Of a DNA stretch of 29,359 bases, positions 7,692 through 16,261 are shown in pieces. The notes beneath the pieces were generated by a model that had not been told where the DNA came from, did no database searches, and worked only from the letters and a program-made list of their open reading frames with translations. Position 1 is the stretch's first letter, and each line of letters starts with the position of its first letter. The stretch is from a virus, in IMG/VR virus record IMGVR_UViG_3300044492_000105, positions 1-29,359 of that record. One strand, written 5' to 3'. A program made the translations under genes and the position numbers.

Positions 7692-9277
7692 AGATGTTCC
7701 CCGCCGGAGCCTTGCCGCTCAAAAATCGCCGGGGTACGCCGACGCGGCTTCTCAACAAGGGTCGCCCGGCGGCGAAGGTCGCGCACTTCAGCGCGCCGCT
7801 GAAAGGGCTCTCCAAGTTTGCTGAACTCAGCGAGACCGACCCGATGCTGGCGTCGATCCTGACCAACTGGCTCCCGCTCGACGACCGCATTGCCGTGAGG
7901 CCCGGCTACATCAAGCTGGGGCAAATTGCTGCAAATACCCCGGTCTCGACGCTCGTGCCCTACTACGGCAGCGCCACGCATAAATTGGCGGCGGCCTCTG
8001 GCGGCAAGTTCTACGACACCGCAGGCGTCGTGATCGGGCCCGGGCCCTATGGCGGCGATGACTGGGCGTGGATTTCGTATAGCGACTTAGGTGCCACCGA
8101 TTACACCTTGATGGTCAACGGCCACGACGGCGTGGTCTCGTGGGACGGGACGACGTTCACCGCTGAAGTCATTACCGTCCCCACCGCCGAGACGTGGATC
8201 AACCCGCTGCGGTTCGATAAAGTTCTTTCGCACATGAACCGGCTGTGGTTCGCCGACAGCGACAACCTCGCGGTCTACTATCTCCCCATCGGCCAAAAAG
8301 CCGGGGCCGTCGAGCTGTTTCCGCTCGATGTGCTGTTCAAGCGCGGCGGTCACATCGAGGCCCTGCATACATGGTCGATGGACGGCGGCACCGGCCTCGA
8401 CGACGCGCTGGTGATCTTCTCCAGCAACGGCGAGGCGGTGATCTACAGCGGCGTTGACCCCGAAAGCGATTTCAAGCTGGTCGGCATCTTCCGCTTTGAC
8501 GCGCCGATGTCGCACAACAGCGTGCTGAACTTCGGCGGCGATCTCTATGTCATGATCGCGACGGGCCTCGTGCCGATGACGACACTCATTCGTGCCGAGG
8601 TGGAGAACCTCGGCAAGTCCGACATGAGTGTCATGGACGAGTTCCAGACCATCGCGAAGACCAACCGCGACAGCTTCGGGTGGCAGGTCATCCTCAACAG
8701 CCAGACCGGGCACGCGATCTGCAACATGCCGCTCAACAACGGCAAGTACCAGCAGATGGTACGGAAGATGCCGGGGCAAATCTGGGCGAAATGGTCTGAC
8801 ATTCCCGCGCGGTGCTGGGGCTGGCTCAACAACCATACTTATTTTGGCGATGATTTCGGCGGCATCTTTTTGGGTGGGACCGAGTATCTCAGCGACAACG
8901 GCAAGGCCATCGAGGCCGACGTGCGCTTCGCGTGGAGCGGCTACAAGAGCGTCGCCAAGAAACAGTTCAAGATGGTGCGGCTCTACACCCTGACCGACGG
9001 TCTGGTGCGGCCCTTCATCGACATGGAGGTGGACTACGACACCACCCGCCCGACCAACCAGCCCGAAGTGTCCACAGCACCTGCGGGCGATGCCGTCTGG
9101 GACGTCGCGATCTGGGACGTGGACTATTGGGCCCTCAACGCGGTGCCACGGCAAAACTGGCAGGGTGTCACGGGCCTCGGACGCGTGGGGGCTCCGCGCA
9201 TCCGCGCCAGCATCCTCGGCTGCACCTACGCGATAACGGGCATCGACGTGATCTACGAACCGGGAGGGCTGATGTGA
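7688..9277 (+). CDS. Tail hub / DNA stabilisation protein (P22 gp10-like)
   Basis: The 529-residue product follows the gp4-like adaptor by an ATGA overlap. It is rich in beta strands with Trp/Tyr/Gly turns (LVPYYGSATHKLAAASGGKF, YTLMVNGHDGVVSWDGTTF, HMNRLWFADSDNLAVYYLPI, DALVIFSSNGEAVIYSG), the repeating blades typical of gp10-type hub proteins that close the portal channel and hold tail appendages. Later segments with WSDIPARCWGWLNNHTYFG and RFAWSGYKSVAKKQFKMVRL fit the same family. A second in-frame ATG two codons on (7694) is an alternative start. In P22-like tails this protein carries fibre attachment sites, consistent with the fibre genes downstream. Confidence 0.8.
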   Translation: MKMFPAGALPLKNRRGTPTRLLNKGRPAAKVAHFSAPLKGLSKFAELSETDPMLASILTNWLPLDDRIAVRPGYIKLGQIAANTPVSTLVPYYGSATHKLAAASGGKFYDTAGVVIGPGPYGGDDWAWISYSDLGATDYTLMVNGHDGVVSWDGTTFTAEVITVPTAETWINPLRFDKVLSHMNRLWFADSDNLAVYYLPIGQKAGAVELFPLDVLFKRGGHIEALHTWSMDGGTGLDDALVIFSSNGEAVIYSGVDPESDFKLVGIFRFDAPMSHNSVLNFGGDLYVMIATGLVPMTTLIRAEVENLGKSDMSVMDEFQTIAKTNRDSFGWQVILNSQTGHAICNMPLNNGKYQQMVRKMPGQIWAKWSDIPARCWGWLNNHTYFGDDFGGIFLGGTEYLSDNGKAIEADVRFAWSGYKSVAKKQFKMVRLYTLTDGLVRPFIDMEVDYDTTRPTNQPEVSTAPAGDAVWDVAIWDVDYWALNAVPRQNWQGVTGLGRVGAPRIRASILGCTYAITGIDVIYEPGGLM

Positions 9278-9765
9278 AAATTCATTTCGGCGATCTCCCC
9301 GAGGACGCGCAGGCGATGCTGACGAACCACCTTCGCGTGGACTTCCGGCATTGCGACTTCAGGGCCCCGCGCTGGTTCTCGGCGTGGGCCCGTAATATCC
9401 ACGGCAATATAGCGGGCATCTTCGCCATCGAATTTCCGTTCTGGTTCGAGGGCCGCGTGACCATCATGGTGCTCGACCCCCGCTGCATGTCGCGAAGAGT
9501 GCTGCGCGCGATCTTCACGGCGGCTTTTACGCAGGCAAGGCGGCTTACCGCCGAAGTCGAGCCGGATAACCGCCGGGCCCTGCGGCAAGTGCAGCGGCTG
9601 GGATTTATTTACGAGGGCTATCGCCGTCTCGGGCTCGAAGGCTCGCGCGACACGCTTGTCTACGGCATGCTGAAGGACGACTGCAAATATCTCCCGGGCT
9701 ATAAGGGCCCGACCGTGATCGCCAACCCGACGTTGTCTGCCGACGTCTACGAGCGAGTACACTGA
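9274..9765 (+). CDS. GNAT-family N-acetyltransferase
   Basis: I place the start at GTG 9274, which overlaps the preceding stop (GTGA) and has GGGAGGG five bases upstream; the open frame upstream of it only overlaps the hub gene. The 163-residue protein has the GNAT ending LTAEVEPDNRRALRQVQRLG with FIYEGYRR, where the Asn-rich loop and following helix hold acetyl-CoA's pantetheine and the last strands shape the substrate site. It would transfer an acetyl group to an unknown amine. Small GNAT genes are frequent next to tail genes in short-tail phages; the target (a virion protein, a host protein or a defence factor) is not known. Confidence 0.75.
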   Translation: MKIHFGDLPEDAQAMLTNHLRVDFRHCDFRAPRWFSAWARNIHGNIAGIFAIEFPFWFEGRVTIMVLDPRCMSRRVLRAIFTAAFTQARRLTAEVEPDNRRALRQVQRLGFIYEGYRRLGLEGSRDTLVYGMLKDDCKYLPGYKGPTVIANPTLSADVYERVH

Positions 9766-10694
9766 TGGTCAGCCAACCCGATCCTCCCAACCCGTATGCG
9801 ACTGCTGCTGCGCAGAGTTCCGCGAGCCAAGCCGCGAGCCAGTTCAATACCGTCGGCAGCAACGCCAATGAAATAAATCCATACGGCACGGTGAGCTATC
9901 AGGCCATCGAGCAGGTCCCCGTCTACACCAACGGCCAAATCTCGGGTTACGCGCCGCGCTATCAGCGAACCACCACGCTTTCTCCCGACCAGCAGAAGCT
10001 CATGGGGCTCGAAACCCAGAGCAAGTACAATCTGGGAACGACGGCGGTCGAGCAGTCCGCGAAACTCCGCGACCACCTCGGCCAGAACATTGATACTTCG
10101 TCGTGGACGCCGTGGCAGACGGGGCTCCAGACGCAAAATACGCGGCAGGATCAGGGCCCGACGGATCGGGCTTCCATCGAAAAAGCGATGATGGATAGCT
10201 ACAACCGAAGCGTCGCGCCGTCGGAGAAGGCCCAAGAGGCGCAGATGGCGGCGCGCGGCCTCTCGCCCGGCGGCAAGGGCTACGGCAACTACATGATGCA
10301 GCGTGACGACAACCGTGCCGAAGCGGCCCGCCAAGCCTATCTCGGCTCCGGCAACGAGAGCCGCGCCGCCGAGGGGGCCTACAACGCCGCCGCGACGCAA
10401 CGCTACAACATGGATCAGTCGCTCGCGAACTACTACAACGCGCTGCGCGGCAGCCAGATGCAGGAGAGCTTCGCGACCCGCAACCAACCGATCAACGAGA
10501 TCACGGCTTTGATGAGCGGTTCGCAGGCGACCATTCCGCAGTTTCAGCCGTTCCAAGGCGCGCCGGTGCAGGCCCCGAACATCGCGCAGTACATCAACGA
10601 CAACTACAAGGCCCAGAGCAACGCGGCGTCGCAGACCAATGCAGGGCTCTTCGGGCTCGCGGGTGCGGGCGTCAAGGGCTACTTCGGCGCATAG
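9765..10694 (+). CDS. Probable virion-associated protein, Ala/Gln/Asn-rich
   Basis: A 309-residue protein starting in TGATG with the GNAT stop. Its opening (PPNPYATAAAQSSASQAASQ, then NEINPYGTVSYQ) and the phrase TTTLSPDQQKLMGLETQ match a recurrent protein seen between hub and ejection genes in short-tail phages. It is a Gln/Asn/Ala-rich helical protein with the segment MAARGLSPGGKGYGNYMMQR and ends in a Gly/Ala-rich hydrophobic tail (AGLFGLAGAGVKGYFGA). I regard it as an internal or tail-associated protein, possibly ejected with DNA. No catalytic motif is visible. Confidence 0.68.
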   Translation: MVSQPDPPNPYATAAAQSSASQAASQFNTVGSNANEINPYGTVSYQAIEQVPVYTNGQISGYAPRYQRTTTLSPDQQKLMGLETQSKYNLGTTAVEQSAKLRDHLGQNIDTSSWTPWQTGLQTQNTRQDQGPTDRASIEKAMMDSYNRSVAPSEKAQEAQMAARGLSPGGKGYGNYMMQRDDNRAEAARQAYLGSGNESRAAEGAYNAAATQRYNMDQSLANYYNALRGSQMQESFATRNQPINEITALMSGSQATIPQFQPFQGAPVQAPNIAQYINDNYKAQSNAASQTNAGLFGLAGAGVKGYFGA

Positions 10695-10705
10695 GAGATT
10701 GAGCC

Positions 10706-11113
10706 ATGAGTTCGAGCGGCGGCAGCTATCAGGGCCCGATAGCCTCTTCGGCGGGGCCCGCGATCCCGAACCTGCCCGTTGCAGGCGCGGACAGCACGAT
10801 CGGCGATCCCTTCAAGTACGGGAGATTTCAGAATTTCCTGCCGGATATCCAAGCCGAGGGCCGCAACCCCAGCGCCACGGGTTTAAGGCCCGACATGTTC
10901 ACTTATCGGGGCCCCGACGGGTCTTCGGGCCCGGGCCCCGGCATGGCGGCGGCTTCGAACGGCGGAGACGCCAATCTCAGCGGTCAAATCCAAGGGCTGC
11001 GCGATCAGTTGGCGCAGTTACAGGCGTCATCGCAGGCCAACAACGTGACATGGCCCGGCGGCGCGCAGCGGGTCGGCAACGACCCCATCGACACATGGAC
11101 GAACAGGAGCTGA
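10706..11113 (+). CDS. Small Gly/Ser-rich virion-cluster protein
   Basis: A 135-residue protein with GGAG upstream of ATG. It is Gly/Ser/Pro-rich and likely disordered (MSSSGGSYQGPIASSAGPAI, later GPDGSSGPGPGMAAASNGGD), with one helical stretch LSGQIQGLRDQLAQLQASSQ that could form a short coiled coil. Its end overlaps the start of the transglycosylase-like gene by 19 bases. No family recognised; the context is that of ejection proteins. Confidence 0.62.
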   Translation: MSSSGGSYQGPIASSAGPAIPNLPVAGADSTIGDPFKYGRFQNFLPDIQAEGRNPSATGLRPDMFTYRGPDGSSGPGPGMAAASNGGDANLSGQIQGLRDQLAQLQASSQANNVTWPGGAQRVGNDPIDTWTNRS

Positions 11114-11949
11114 TTTCGGTGGCCCAGCAATACGACCTGCCGCGCAAGAATAACCGGATCAACCTGCAAACCCCGGCGCAGCGGCCCTATGTGTCGAACG
11201 CCGTGCCGGTGCCGCCAGCGCAGCCGTCGGTGCCGCTGGCGACAAAGGGTGATCCGCGCGGCAAGATAGCGGTCATCCGCGCGGCGGCTGAAAAATACGG
11301 GGTCAACCCGGACGTCGCGGTGAAGGTGGCGAAGTCCGAGGGCTTGGCGCAGTTCTACGGCGACAACGGCGCGTCGGGCGGCGCGTTTCAACTCTTCACA
11401 AAAGGGGGCCTCGGCAACGAGTTCCAGAAAGAGACGGGACTTAATCCGCTCGACCAGAAAAACGAGGACGCCACCATCGACTACGCGATGAGGCGCGCGT
11501 CGCAGGACGGCTGGGGCGCGTGGTACGGCGCGGCGAAAGTCGGCGTCGGAAAGTACGACGGGATCAGCGGGAAAGCCACGCCGCTCGATCCGACGCCCAA
11601 TGTCGGCGGCGGCGAGGAAAGTTACAAAACGCCGTTGGTTGACCCCACCCCGAACGTTGGCAGTGGCGAGAGCGACTACAAGGCCGACACGCCTGACGAC
11701 GACAAGAAAGACAAAAAGAAGAAAACCAATTGGGGCGAAGCCGCTGGCGAGGGTCTGGAGAACGTCGGCAAGGCCTACGCCGCCGGGGCCAAGAGCGTAA
11801 AAGATGCTTCGAACTCAGGCCTCGTCCCCAACCCGGTCCTGCCGATACCTCAGGGCCCGGTGCCGATGTTCGACGCCAAGCGTGCCGAACTACAGCGGCA
11901 GCAACTGGCAATCGCGATGCAACGGCTCAATAGCGGAAGGTTAGGCTGA
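11095..11949 (+). CDS. Lytic transglycosylase-like virion protein
   Basis: The frame is open far upstream, but codons before 11095 only overlap the preceding gene, and MDEQELISVAQQYDLP is the first sensible start; it has no clear ribosome binding site and may be translated by coupling. Of 284 residues, about 55-150 resemble a lysozyme-like fold: VIRAAAEKYGVNPDVAVKVA, KSEGLAQF (Glu the likely catalytic acid), then GASGGAFQLF and the segment ATIDYAMRRASQDGWGAWYG, where a Gly-rich turn precedes an aromatic helix. The enzyme would open peptidoglycan locally during DNA entry. The C-terminal half is disordered, with a double DPTPNVG-type repeat and a Lys/Asp run (DDDKKDKKKKTN). Assignment is by motif, so moderate. 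Confidence 0.66.
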   Translation: MDEQELISVAQQYDLPRKNNRINLQTPAQRPYVSNAVPVPPAQPSVPLATKGDPRGKIAVIRAAAEKYGVNPDVAVKVAKSEGLAQFYGDNGASGGAFQLFTKGGLGNEFQKETGLNPLDQKNEDATIDYAMRRASQDGWGAWYGAAKVGVGKYDGISGKATPLDPTPNVGGGEESYKTPLVDPTPNVGSGESDYKADTPDDDKKDKKKKTNWGEAAGEGLENVGKAYAAGAKSVKDASNSGLVPNPVLPIPQGPVPMFDAKRAELQRQQLAIAMQRLNSGRLG

Positions 11950-13109
11950 TGGCGATCTTCGCATCGACGACCACGTCGGGCTACAGCGACCCGCTGAAGG
12001 CGTACTCGATCAAGGCGCTCGAACAGCGCCAGCGCGATATGTTGCAGCAGCAGACCCAGCAACCGCAGGCGTTCACGCCCGAGAACACGCAGACGCCGCT
12101 TCAGGGCCTCGCGCAGGTCGCCAATGTCGGCGTCGATGCTTTCCGGCAGCGGCGCACCGACGATGCCGTTGCCGCGCAAAAAGACGAACTATCGAAGCTG
12201 ATCGCGGGCACCCCTGCGGGGCAGGATTTGAGCCCGCAGGCGCAGGCGCGAATGGCTGTCATCGCGCCCGATATGTACAAGGAAGTGGTTTCGACCATCG
12301 CGGCGCGGCGTGCCCAGCAGGAGTTGTTCGCCCAGCAGGAGAAAACGCAGCAGGCCGGTTTCAAGCACGCCGACCAAGCCCAGATCGACGCGGAAAACCG
12401 TCTTCAGGCGCGGCCCACCGACGAGCCGCTCGTCACGCTGCGCCGGGCCTTCGACCGCAAGGAAATCAATCAGGAGGAATACGACGCCCGCAAGAAGAAC
12501 CTGCTCGCGCCGAAAGTGAACGAACAGAAGTTCGTCAAAGACCTGCAAGAGCAGAGTGTCGCCGGGCAGTCGCTGCTGGCTTCGCTGGACGAAGCGAAAG
12601 CCCTAACCGAACACCCCAAGGGTATCCACTCCGGGGGCGGCGCGGGCTTCATCCAAGGTGTCGGCGAGATGGTCCCGAAATCCTTGCAGGGCGTAGCCAG
12701 TGCCGCAGGGCTCGACCCGGAGACCGTGTCGAACACGCAGCGTTACAACCAGATCATGGGTGAGCAGGCGCTGGAGCTGCTGAACAAGATGAAAGGCGCG
12801 TCCTCGGATCGGGACGTTCAGGTCAACTTCAAGATCGTGAACGACCCGGCGGCCACGCTGGAGAACAAGCGAAAAGCCCTTGGCCGGATGCGCGACCGGA
12901 TCGCCACGCTTCTGGAGCTTCACAACAACACCATCAAGGAGGCGGGCGGCACGGTGCCGACGCTCTCGACGGCGGGCAGCGGCGGTGCGGCAACGCCTGC
13001 TGCAACGGGCGGGGGCGGAGACGCCAACGCTGAAGCCAAGGCATGGCTGGCCGCCAACCCCAACGATCCGCGCGCCGAGGCGGTGCGGAAGAAGCTGGGA
13101 GGCGGGTAA
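11949..13109 (+). CDS. Internal virion / ejection protein, helical
   Basis: A 386-residue protein starting in TGATG. It is mostly helical and Gln/Ala-rich (IKALEQRQRDMLQQQTQQPQ, TIAARRAQQELFAQQEKTQQ), with a conserved-looking centre HSGGGAGFIQGVGEMVPKSL, NTQRYNQIMGEQALELLNKM and KGASSDRDVQVNFKIVNDPA. This second part resembles a repeated feature of internal proteins of short-tail phages. The end is low-complexity Gly/Ala/Thr, then WLAANPNDPRAEAVRKKLGG. Between a transglycosylase-like protein and the following FDPDAF protein, a role in DNA ejection across the envelope is likely (inference). Confidence 0.68.
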   Translation: MAIFASTTTSGYSDPLKAYSIKALEQRQRDMLQQQTQQPQAFTPENTQTPLQGLAQVANVGVDAFRQRRTDDAVAAQKDELSKLIAGTPAGQDLSPQAQARMAVIAPDMYKEVVSTIAARRAQQELFAQQEKTQQAGFKHADQAQIDAENRLQARPTDEPLVTLRRAFDRKEINQEEYDARKKNLLAPKVNEQKFVKDLQEQSVAGQSLLASLDEAKALTEHPKGIHSGGGAGFIQGVGEMVPKSLQGVASAAGLDPETVSNTQRYNQIMGEQALELLNKMKGASSDRDVQVNFKIVNDPAATLENKRKALGRMRDRIATLLELHNNTIKEAGGTVPTLSTAGSGGAATPAATGGGGDANAEAKAWLAANPNDPRAEAVRKKLGGG

Positions 13110-14743
13110 TGGCTTTCGATCCCGACGCTTTTCTCAAGGGCTCTACCCCGGCGGCTACGGCGTTCGATCCGGATGCCTTCATCGAGGGCCCGAAGTCGAT
13201 CGGTCGCGCGGCCCAAGACCTGACCCCGGAGCAGGAGTACCGTCAGAAGCTGGTGCAACGAAAGCTGGAGACCGAAGGCGAGCCCGGCTACGGCTACCGC
13301 TTCAAGGACAATTTCACGATGGGCCTCAATCGCCCGATCAGCGGCGTGGCGGCGCTGCCCGGCGCGGATGCGCCCGAGGGTATTTCCGCTGGCGAGAAGT
13401 GGCGCGCGGGCGTCGGGGCCGAGGAAGACTACGCAAGGCGCGCTGACGCGAACACCAATCCCTATGCGGGTGCCGCCGTGGATATCCTCGGGGGCCTCGC
13501 CACCGGAGGGCCCGGCGCGGCGCTCTCCCGGAACGTGGGTAAGGTTGCCGTCGAGGCCCCGTCCAAGCTCGCCAAAATCGGCAGGTGGATGATGGGCAAC
13601 ATGGGTTCCGCCGGTATCGAAGGCGCGGCCCGGAACGCCGAAAGCGTGCCGAATGCGCTGGTGGGTGGCGGCGTGGGGCTCGTTACCGGCGGCGTGACCG
13701 GCGGCGTGGTCGGGGCCGGGGCGAAATACCTGCCCGGCGTGCGCGGGGCCCAGAAGGAAGTCAACGAAGCCGTTCGTGAAGGAGGCTCCAAGGGCCTCAA
13801 GGAAGAAGGCGGGCAGCTTTACCAGAAGCTCGATCAGGCAGGCATCAAGTTTAGCGGCAACGAGACCCCAAAGCTGGTAACGGACACCGCGCAGACGATG
13901 GCGAACAAGGGCTTCAACAAGGAGGTCCACAAGGAGCTGATCCCGGCGCTTGAACAGATCGGGGCCCTGAAGGGTCAGCCCGCGACGTGGACCCAGCTCC
14001 AGAACATCCGCACCCAGATCAGCGACGCAAAAGCCAGCGACGACAAGCGGGTGCGGAGGATGGCGGGGCACCTCGGCGACGTCTTGGATAACTTCGTGGA
14101 GACCGCCCGACCGACGCTGCCGCCTCGCAGCATCGGCATCAACGTCGGCGCGGAGAGCAAGACGGCCAGAGACCTATGGCGACGGGGCTCGCAGGCCGAG
14201 ACCGCCGAGTTTCTCGCTGAGAAGGGCATGCTCACAACCGCCGACACGACCAAAAAGCTGCGAACGAATTTCGGTGCGGAGCATGACAAGGCCCTTAACC
14301 CGAAACGCTTCAGCTCGTTCCAGAACGAGCCGACGAAGCTCGCGAAGATCGCGGAGATCGCCAAAGGCGACCCCCGACTGACGGGTGCCTCGGATTTCTT
14401 GAGTAAACAAGGCGGCAACCTTCTCAGCTTCGGCACCCTTGGTTTGGCAGGCGGCGGCGGGGCCCACTATTTCGGCAGCGACTACGGCAGTCCGATTGGC
14501 GTCGGCGGCGCGACTTCACTGGGGCTCGGGCTTCTCGCCAAGGGTGGGGCCCGTCAACTGAACAAGACGATCGCCAATCGCGGTGCGGCGCGCGTCGATG
14601 ATCTCGTTCGTAATATCACCACCGGCGCTACCGACCGGAACGTCATCAACACGCCGCGCGAGGCTCTCGCGAAAATCCTCGCGGCGGAGCAGGTGAAACG
14701 CGCCGGGGCCCGCTACAGCAGCAACTTCTTCGACAAGGAATAA
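13109..14743 (+). CDS. Large internal virion / ejection protein with FDPDAF repeats
   Basis: The start ATG at 13109 overlaps the previous stop (TAATG). The 544-residue protein opens with a duplicated motif, AFDPDAFLKG and AFDPDAFIEG, a tag common at the N-terminus of phage ejection proteins. Glycine-zipper stretches follow, such as VPNALVGGGVGLVTGGVTGG (residues about 180-210) and NLLSFGTLGLAGGGGAHYFG (about 445-475), which can insert in membranes. Helical regions and a conserved-looking patch WTQLQNIRTQISDAKASDDK lie between. I infer a protein ejected with DNA to form or line a trans-envelope path. No enzymatic domain is visible. Confidence 0.7.
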   Translation: MAFDPDAFLKGSTPAATAFDPDAFIEGPKSIGRAAQDLTPEQEYRQKLVQRKLETEGEPGYGYRFKDNFTMGLNRPISGVAALPGADAPEGISAGEKWRAGVGAEEDYARRADANTNPYAGAAVDILGGLATGGPGAALSRNVGKVAVEAPSKLAKIGRWMMGNMGSAGIEGAARNAESVPNALVGGGVGLVTGGVTGGVVGAGAKYLPGVRGAQKEVNEAVREGGSKGLKEEGGQLYQKLDQAGIKFSGNETPKLVTDTAQTMANKGFNKEVHKELIPALEQIGALKGQPATWTQLQNIRTQISDAKASDDKRVRRMAGHLGDVLDNFVETARPTLPPRSIGINVGAESKTARDLWRRGSQAETAEFLAEKGMLTTADTTKKLRTNFGAEHDKALNPKRFSSFQNEPTKLAKIAEIAKGDPRLTGASDFLSKQGGNLLSFGTLGLAGGGGAHYFGSDYGSPIGVGGATSLGLGLLAKGGARQLNKTIANRGAARVDDLVRNITTGATDRNVINTPREALAKILAAEQVKRAGARYSSNFFDKE

Positions 14744-14748
14744 AGCAC

Positions 14749-14997
14749 ATGGCAAAAACCACCGCCGACGTTCCCCCGCAGGTCGCATCCGAATATTCCA
14801 AGGCCCGAAGGCCCGAGGCAATATCCGAAGCAGACGCGAACGGCTACACCAAGACCAAGAAAATGCAGAAGGGCGCGAAGAGCCCCAGCCAATTCGGCCT
14901 GCCGAAGTCGCCCGGCAAGGGCATGCAGATGGGCGGCCCGCCGCCGATCCGGCTGCACGTCACGATGGTCAAGGACACTGACAAAGACAGGATGTAA
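14749..14997 (+). CDS. Small basic protein before the tail fibres
   Basis: An 82-residue protein five bases after the ejection protein's stop, with AAGGAA overlapping that gene's end as binding site. It is rich in Lys and Gly (NGYTKTKKMQKGAKSPSQFG, KSPGKGMQMGGPPP) and ends IRLHVTMVKDTDKDRM. No domain is recognised. Small basic proteins in this position might be fibre-assembly or structural accessories; nothing in the sequence decides it. Confidence 0.65.
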   Translation: MAKTTADVPPQVASEYSKARRPEAISEADANGYTKTKKMQKGAKSPSQFGLPKSPGKGMQMGGPPPIRLHVTMVKDTDKDRM

Positions 14998-15001
14998 ACC
15001 G

Positions 15002-16261
15002 ATGCCGTTCAACGGTTCAGGCGTTTTCCAGCGGGTCCGCAACTGGGTGGCCGACGCCACCGCTGGCGTCAAAATCCGCGCCGACTACCACGACAGCGAG
15101 GACGACGGCTTCGCGGCAGGGCTTTCCAACTGCATCACGAAAGACGGCCAGACCATCGTCACCCAGAACATCCCGATGAACAACAAGCGGATCACGGGCC
15201 TCGCCGACCCGATCAATCCGCAGGACGCGCTAACCAAGGCTTACGCCGATAGCGGCATCACCGGCAAGGTCGCCAAGGCTGGCGACAGCATGAGTGGCGA
15301 TCTGACGATCCAAAAAGACAACCCGACGCTACAGTTGGACAGCACGGCAGGGTCCTCCGGAGTATTTATCCGGGGGTCGTCCGCCACCAAGCAACGCTGG
15401 GCGATGCGCCTCGGCAACGGCGCGGTGGAAAGCGGGGCCAACGCCGGTTCGGATTTCGACCTGCTCAACATCGCCGACGACGGCACGACGCTAATCGGGA
15501 CAGCGTTGAGCTTCAGCCGCGCGACAGGGCTCGGCACCGTCAAAGGCTTGGCCGTCACCGACGCTACCCCCTCCACCACGCCCGCCACCGGGGCCTTGAC
15601 GGTCGCGGGCGGCATGGGCGTTGCGGGCACGCTCTGGGGCCACACCCTCGACGCCACCACCGCCATAAACTCGCAAGGCACCATGTCGGTAGGCTCTAAT
15701 TTTTCGGTTGGCGGTCAGGCGGACCTGCTGGGCGCGCTGAATGTCGGTTCCGGGCCCGGCGCTTTGAACGTGTTCGCCGCTGGCGGCGCGCGGCTACGCG
15801 GCGTCGTCGGCGCGGCCATTCCCGGCTCCAGTTGCGGGCTCGCCATCGCCTATGTCGGCGGCGGCACGCAGTACGGCATCTGCCTGAGGCCCCAGATCGA
15901 CGGCACGCCCGCGTTGCTATTCACCAACTCGGGCGAGGTGGCGGTCGGCCAGATCGCCTGCACCGCAAGCGCCACCTCCTACCTCACCACGTCGGACGAA
16001 CGCCTGAAGGAAGACCTTAGGGCTATCGACGCGGGCAGCGTCATCGACAAGATCGACGTCTATGATTTCGCGTGGAAGAAAACCGGCGAGCGGGCTTGTG
16101 GCGTGATCGCGCAGCAGGCGCAGGCGGCTTTCCCGGGGGCCATAAAATACACCGAAGAGCTGGATTGGTGGGGCGTTGACTACTCGAAATATGTCCCGCT
16201 GCTGCTGCAAGAGGTCAAGGCCCTGAGGGCCCGGGTGACTGAACTGGAAGGGGCAACCTGA
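15002..16261 (+). CDS. Tail fibre with C-terminal S74 self-cleaving chaperone domain
   Basis: The 419-residue fibre starts with a short tail-attachment-like region (residues 1-80, ending MNNKRITGLADPINPQDALT), a repeat-like region that includes GDSMSGDLTIQKDNPTLQLD, a Gly-rich beta region with TGALTVAGGMGVAGTLWGH, and a C-terminal S74 (intramolecular chaperone) domain. The chaperone begins TTSDERLKEDL; Ser331 and Lys336 are the expected Ser-Lys pair, with self-cleavage just before Ser331, releasing 89 residues after the fibre trimer folds. The end KALRARVTELEG is a coiled coil. It would bind the host surface. Its C-terminus is related to that of the fibre at 16876. Confidence 0.8.
   Translation: MPFNGSGVFQRVRNWVADATAGVKIRADYHDSEDDGFAAGLSNCITKDGQTIVTQNIPMNNKRITGLADPINPQDALTKAYADSGITGKVAKAGDSMSGDLTIQKDNPTLQLDSTAGSSGVFIRGSSATKQRWAMRLGNGAVESGANAGSDFDLLNIADDGTTLIGTALSFSRATGLGTVKGLAVTDATPSTTPATGALTVAGGMGVAGTLWGHTLDATTAINSQGTMSVGSNFSVGGQADLLGALNVGSGPGALNVFAAGGARLRGVVGAAIPGSSCGLAIAYVGGGTQYGICLRPQIDGTPALLFTNSGEVAVGQIACTASATSYLTTSDERLKEDLRAIDAGSVIDKIDVYDFAWKKTGERACGVIAQQAQAAFPGAIKYTEELDWWGVDYSKYVPLLLQEVKALRARVTELEGAT

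Noticed and set aside
8932-9273. Upstream extension of the GNAT gene to an earlier start
   Set aside because: That part overlaps the hub gene for more than 300 bases in another frame and is Arg-rich shadow; GTG at 9274 has a good ribosome binding site.
5697-9765. Programmed frameshift typical of long-tail assembly chaperones
   Set aside because: No slippery sequence with a -1 overlapping frame was seen and the genes are of short-tail type, which lack such chaperones.
10639-11094. Upstream extension of the transglycosylase-like gene
   Set aside because: It would cover all of the 135-residue gene at 10706, which has its own ribosome binding site; the extension is Arg/Pro-rich shadow.
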